Positions 61,451 to 64,000 of a stretch of DNA of 64,000 nt are shown here, piece by piece; within the stretch, counting starts at the first letter, position 1, and each line of letters opens with the position of its first letter. Made by a program: the position numbers and the translations under genes. The stretch is from NCBI GenBank assembly GCA_008501825.1, contig QQUA01000020.1, positions 45,621-109,620 on the forward strand, given 5' to 3'. This stretch comes from Planctomycetota bacterium (GTDB lineage Bacteria > Planctomycetota > UBA1135). Under the pieces are notes generated by a model. The model had not been told where the DNA came from and ran no database searches. It saw nothing but the letters and a program-made list of their open reading frames with translations.

Positions 61451-61469
61451 GCAAAGATTTAATCTTTGC
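61451..61469. promoter_or_regulatory. 19-bp perfect palindrome at a gene start
   Basis: A perfect inverted repeat (gcaaagatt, one central base, aatctttgc) lies 68 bp after the last FG-GAP gene and covers the TTG that opens the next frame. It may be an operator or an RNA hairpin controlling the small membrane protein gene. Confidence 0.55.
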
Positions 61470-62029
61470 GGGTGAAAGGTCTGGGCTTGAATTATCCATC
61501 AAAGAATTTCGGCATTCTCATCGCGTATGTGCTTCCAGGATTCATTGCTCTGTGGGGCCTTGCCACGAAGTTCGGGGCGGTGAATACCTGGCTAACAGGC
61601 ACGAATAATGCCGGTCTAGCCGTCGGCGGCGTCTTGTATGTCACCGCGGCCTCCATAACGATTGGCATGGTGATAAACGCCGTGCGCTGGCTGATCATCG
61701 ATCCAGCCCTTCTTCTTTCCGGCCTGACCAGGCCAGATTGGAACGCAGTCCAGCTTCAGGGCCGGCTTTCCGCGTTCGAGCGGCTGGTTGAGGATCATTT
61801 CCGGTATTTTCAGTTCTACGCCAACACAGCACTTGGTTCACTAGTGGCATTTCTGGCCTGGAGATCGTCACCCTTTCATGAATCTGCACCAGGTCTCTGG
61901 CCAGAAGTCGGGATCGTGGCCCTGGAGTTCGTGCTACTACTCGCCTCGCGCGATGCTTTGAGCCGCTATTACCGCCGCACACAAGATTTGCTGGAGACCG
62001 AAAACAGCGAAGAAGAGCTGGAGACATAA
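61466..62029 (+). CDS. Small membrane protein of unknown function
   Basis: A 187-residue protein with an N-terminal hydrophobic segment (FGILIAYVLPGFIALWGLAT), a second (GLAVGGVLYVTAASITIGMV), and a C-terminal pair (FYANTALGSLVAFLAW and GIVALEFVLLLASRDAL) before an acidic tail (TENSEEELET). Three or four membrane helices are likely. No family was recognised. The frame opens at TTG 61466 within a palindrome; a GTG at 61472 is an alternative start. Composition and neighbours differ from the FG-GAP operon, suggesting the beginning of an accessory segment. Confidence 0.6.
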   Translation: MRVKGLGLNYPSKNFGILIAYVLPGFIALWGLATKFGAVNTWLTGTNNAGLAVGGVLYVTAASITIGMVINAVRWLIIDPALLLSGLTRPDWNAVQLQGRLSAFERLVEDHFRYFQFYANTALGSLVAFLAWRSSPFHESAPGLWPEVGIVALEFVLLLASRDALSRYYRRTQDLLETENSEEELET

Positions 62030-62045
62030 GGGCTCTGTGCGGACT

Positions 62046-62279
62046 TCACTTGACCCGCCGAATCGCTTCGGAGGGATCTACGCGGCAAGCTTTGCACCAA
62101 CGCACAAACTCCACCGGGTCGATCCGGCGGTCTCCGTGCTCGACCTTGGCCACAAAGGAGTGCGGCTTTTTGAGCCTGGCCGCCAGAGCCCGCTGGGTCA
62201 ATTCAGCTTCGCTGCGCATAGCCTTCAACTGGGCTCTCAGCCGGCGATAGCTCGGATTGTGCTGCGGGCTTGTTCCCAT
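62046..62279 (-). CDS. XRE-family HTH transcriptional regulator
   Basis: A 77-residue protein that is essentially one Cro/CI-type HTH domain. RRLRAQLKAMRSEAELTQRA starts it, LAARLKKPHSFVAKVEHGDR holds helices 2-3 with the recognition helix, and RIDPVEFVRWCKACRVDPSE closes the fold. It is divergent from a 27-codon gene, with 71 bp between starts that contain an inverted repeat and a half-site (62281-62328). It probably represses itself and the small gene. Such single-domain regulators are typical of phage, plasmid and defence loci. Confidence 0.9.
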   Translation of the reverse strand: MGTSPQHNPSYRRLRAQLKAMRSEAELTQRALAARLKKPHSFVAKVEHGDRRIDPVEFVRWCKACRVDPSEAIRRVK

Positions 62280-62280
62280 G

Positions 62281-62328
62281 TTGGGAGCAAGCTATGCTGG
62301 GGACCTCGTTGCTCCCGAATTGGGAGCA
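62281..62328. promoter_or_regulatory. Probable operator: GGGAGCA half-site plus inverted repeat
   Basis: Between the divergent XRE gene and the 27-codon gene lie TTGGGAGCA at 62281-62289 and a perfect inverted repeat TGCTCCC-N5-GGGAGCA at 62310-62328. The same heptamer therefore occurs three times within 48 bp. Its position between divergent starts fits autoregulation by the XRE protein (inference). Confidence 0.7.
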
Positions 62329-62350
62329 TCCCCTTAGACCAGGAATCAAA

Positions 62351-62434
62351 ATGACCAACGGAAACGCAAGCAAGAAGAAGGGAACTCCGGAGAACAAGTC
62401 CGGGAAGGGTTCCCAAAAGCCCTCCTCCAAGTAG
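62351..62434 (+). CDS. 27-residue lysine-rich small protein
   Basis: A short frame from ATG 62351 to TAG 62432-62434, encoding MTNGNASKKKGTPENKSGKG followed by SQKPSSK. It has an AGGA motif 7 nt before the ATG, a putative operator upstream and a strong intrinsic terminator starting one base after its stop, so it looks like a genuine monocistronic gene. The peptide is highly basic, polar and probably disordered. No family is recognised. A nucleic-acid-binding or toxin/antidote role would be speculation. Confidence 0.65.
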   Translation: MTNGNASKKKGTPENKSGKGSQKPSSK

Positions 62435-62435
62435 G

Positions 62436-62467
62436 GCGGCTCGCGGCCCGCAGCCGCTTTGTTTTTT
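62436..62467 (+). terminator. Intrinsic terminator after the 27-codon gene
   Basis: Arms 62436-62441 and 62452-62457 (GCGGCT/AGCCGC) with additional GC pairing inside the loop are followed by TTTGTTTTTT. A classical rho-independent terminator. The rest of 62468-62697 up to the nuclease-family gene shows only a weak GCCC-AAAA-GGGC hairpin with T5 (62623-62640). Confidence 0.88.
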
Positions 62468-62697
62468 GAGCTTGGCCAAGCCTTTGTAACACCACCTGAC
62501 GCAGTCAAAGTCCCAGCCTTCGGAAGGTTTGGGGCCTCGGCCCGTCATCTAGCCGCGGAATCACTTCGATTCGGCAGCCCTCCCCTACCGACCAGGCGCC
62601 CAGACCGGTGCGCGGACCAAAAGCCCAAAAGGGCCTTTTTCGGCCAACTCCCCACAGAGTGATTGACTCGGGGTCCCAGCTAGGCCATGGTCTGCGC

Positions 62698-63846
62698 ATG
62701 ACCGATAAGCTCGTTCCAAGGCCGGATGGCTACAACGACATTCTGAGCGGGATCACCGATGTGATTTCCACCGCTCGCAGCGCTGCTGCCCGGACGGTCA
62801 ACACGATCATGACGGCAACCTATTGGGAGGTCGGCCGGCGAATTGTCGAGTACGAGCAGGGCGGAACCGAGCGAGCCCAGTACGGCCAGGCTCTTCTGGC
62901 CAACCTCTCCAAGGATCTGAGCGCGGCTTTTGGCAGAGGATTCTCTGAACGCAATCTGAGATTGATGCGGAGGTTCTATAACGCCTGGCCACAAGCAGGC
63001 GAATCTACCACAACTCTTTCTTATGCCGATAGTTATGAGATTCGGCAGACACTGTCTGCCGAATCTCCCGCCCCTTTGTTCCCGCTGCCTTGGTCGCACT
63101 ACGTTGAACTACTCCGAGTCAAGGATGAGAACGCAAGAGCGTTCTACGAGCGTGAGACACTTGCGGGCGGCTGGACCATCCGGCAGCTCAAGCGCCAGAT
63201 CGGAACCCAGTTCTTTGAACGGGCCGCTCTGTCCAGGGACAAAGCCAAAATGCTCACAAAGGGCGAGAAGGCTAAGCCTGAGGACGCCGTGACGGTCGAC
63301 GAGGAGCTCAAAGACCCTCTCGTTCTTGAGTTTCTCAATCTAAAGGACGAATACTCGGAAAGCGAGTTAGAAGAAGCACTGATCCGTAGTCTTGAGGACC
63401 TGCTTCTCGAACTCGGAGGCGACTTCACTTTTGTCGGACGGCAGAAGCGCTTGCGGCTCGACGACACGTGGTTTCGGGTTGATCTCGTCTTCTTTCACCG
63501 TGGCCTTCGATGCCTAATCATCATTGATCTGAAGCTGGGCGAGTTTTCACACGCCGATGCCGGTCAGATGAATCTTTACCTGAACTATGCCCACGAGCAT
63601 TGGACGCGCGACGATGAAAACCCGCCTGTCGGCCTCATTCTGTGCTCCGGGAAAAAGAAAAGCCTTGCCGAATACACTCTCCGGGGTCTTAAGCAAGTCC
63701 GAGCGGCTGAGTACCGCACGGCTCTTCCAGATCCAAAAATGCTCGCGGAGGAGCTGCGCAAGAAGCGTGAGGAGCTGGAGCAGCGGGCAATAAGTCGTTC
63801 GCCTCACGCCGAAGAAAACTCGGACGCGCGAGAAACTCATTTGTGA
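62698..63846 (+). CDS. YhcG/DUF1016 family PD-(D/E)XK nuclease-like protein
   Basis: A 382-residue protein. The N-terminal DUF1016 helical domain has NTIMTATYWEVGRRIVEYEQ, YGQALLANLSKDLSAAFGRG and FSERNLRLMRRFYNAWP. The C-terminal nuclease fold has FTFVGRQKRLRLDDTWFRVD and LVFFHRGLRCLIIIDLKLGE, where the VD and DLK residues fit the D...(D/E)xK core, then GQMNLYLNYAHEHW and PVGLILCSGKKK. Members are common in defence and mobile regions, often near restriction systems; the biochemical role is not settled. ATG 62698 is chosen because the longer frame (62608) lies in terminator-like intergenic DNA. The IS66-like end lies 27 bp past its stop. Confidence 0.9.
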   Translation: MTDKLVPRPDGYNDILSGITDVISTARSAAARTVNTIMTATYWEVGRRIVEYEQGGTERAQYGQALLANLSKDLSAAFGRGFSERNLRLMRRFYNAWPQAGESTTTLSYADSYEIRQTLSAESPAPLFPLPWSHYVELLRVKDENARAFYERETLAGGWTIRQLKRQIGTQFFERAALSRDKAKMLTKGEKAKPEDAVTVDEELKDPLVLEFLNLKDEYSESELEEALIRSLEDLLLELGGDFTFVGRQKRLRLDDTWFRVDLVFFHRGLRCLIIIDLKLGEFSHADAGQMNLYLNYAHEHWTRDDENPPVGLILCSGKKKSLAEYTLRGLKQVRAAEYRTALPDPKMLAEELRKKREELEQRAISRSPHAEENSDARETHL

Positions 63847-63873
63847 TTCAGAAGCAATTCTTGAGGTACTATC

Positions 63874-64000
63874 GTAAGCGTCCGGTCACGCCATGTATTA
63901 CCTAAGCTTTGGCCGGATTCGGCTTGAATTCAAATCAAGCTTTGGTGTCGGTAGCCTGGTCCTTCTTCCAGGCCCACGGGGTCAGCGAAGCAACTTCGCT
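63874..64000 (-). mobile_element. End of an IS66-family-like element (runs off the window)
   Basis: The sequence GTAAGCGTCCGGTCACGC at 63874 begins with the GTAAGCG terminus typical of IS66-family elements. Inside it, 61 bp further, lies the stop codon of a minus-strand frame with an IS66-transposase-like C terminus. The orientation fits tnpC ending next to the element's end. The target duplication cannot be checked because the other end is outside the window. Confidence 0.65.
63935..64000 (-). CDS. C-terminal fragment of an IS66-like transposase (partial)
   Basis: The minus strand is open from the window edge to TGA at 63935-63937 and encodes SEVASLTPWAWKKDQATDTK followed by Ala. The L-T/L-P-W-x-W-K stretch resembles the C-terminal element of IS66 transposases. 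Only the last 21 residues are present, and the assignment leans on the adjacent GTAAGCG terminus. Confidence 0.55.
   Translation of the reverse strand, partial: SEVASLTPWAWKKDQATDTKA

Noticed and set aside
1..64000. tRNA, rRNA or CRISPR array
   Set aside because: No convincing T-loop/anticodon arms, rRNA segments or regularly spaced short repeats were seen by eye; the repeats present are long gene-internal units.

Overview
The window looks like chromosomal DNA of a deep-branching Planctomycetota bacterium. This is inferred from gene content, not from a marker gene. The indicators are a giant Ser/Thr kinase with TPRs next to an ECF-type sigma factor, DUF1080 proteins, a sulfatase-fold enzyme, G8/beta-helix surface proteins, and many secreted FG-GAP propeller proteins sharing a C-terminal beta domain. 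Shine-Dalgarno sequences are inconsistent and several genes appear to start with GTG or TTG. No rRNA, tRNA or CRISPR array was seen.

Region 1 (1-11.6 kb) is a glycan/exopolysaccharide region. It has four glycosyltransferases, a polyprenyl-phosphate sugar phosphotransferase that would start repeat-unit synthesis, a nucleotide-sugar epimerase, a membrane alkaline-phosphatase-superfamily enzyme and a CYTH phosphohydrolase. An IS1-like element with imperfect inverted repeats sits exactly between two convergent stop codons (about 4020-5150).

Region 2 (11.6-27.1 kb, all minus strand) is catabolic and envelope-related. It has xylulokinase and xylose isomerase, a double DUF1080 protein, a HEAT-like secreted protein, a membrane-anchored protein with carboxypeptidase-regulatory-like folds, two tandem 254-residue secreted paralogs, a cytosolic 5'-nucleotidase, a PAS histidine kinase, a small secreted protein and an S46 dipeptidyl peptidase.

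Region 3 (27.2-44.3 kb) opens with an overlapping TamB/Omp85 pair for outer-membrane assembly. A cytochrome b562-like protein, a lipoprotein, a metzincin protease, an SDR, a VOC protein, the ECF sigma factor, the kinase-TPR-CBM fusion and a tRNA-dihydrouridine synthase follow.

Region 4 (44.4-61.4 kb) is a surface-protein island. Two modules, each a G8/beta-helix protein followed by a seven-bladed FG-GAP propeller protein, lie in opposite orientations around an Asp-box protein. The right module has expanded to four tandem FG-GAP genes separated by 1-2 nt, whose last ~420 bp are nearly identical. The left G8 gene appears frameshifted in a G7 tract, which disconnects a good signal peptide from the body.

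Region 5 (61.4-64 kb) looks like accessory DNA. It has a small membrane protein, an XRE regulator divergent from a 27-codon lysine-rich gene with its own operator-like repeat and intrinsic terminator, a YhcG/DUF1016 PD-(D/E)XK nuclease-family protein, and the end of an IS66-like element running off the window.

Several convincing intrinsic terminators were found (after the S46 peptidase, xylA, the metzincin, the kinase and the 27-codon gene), and these help define transcription units.
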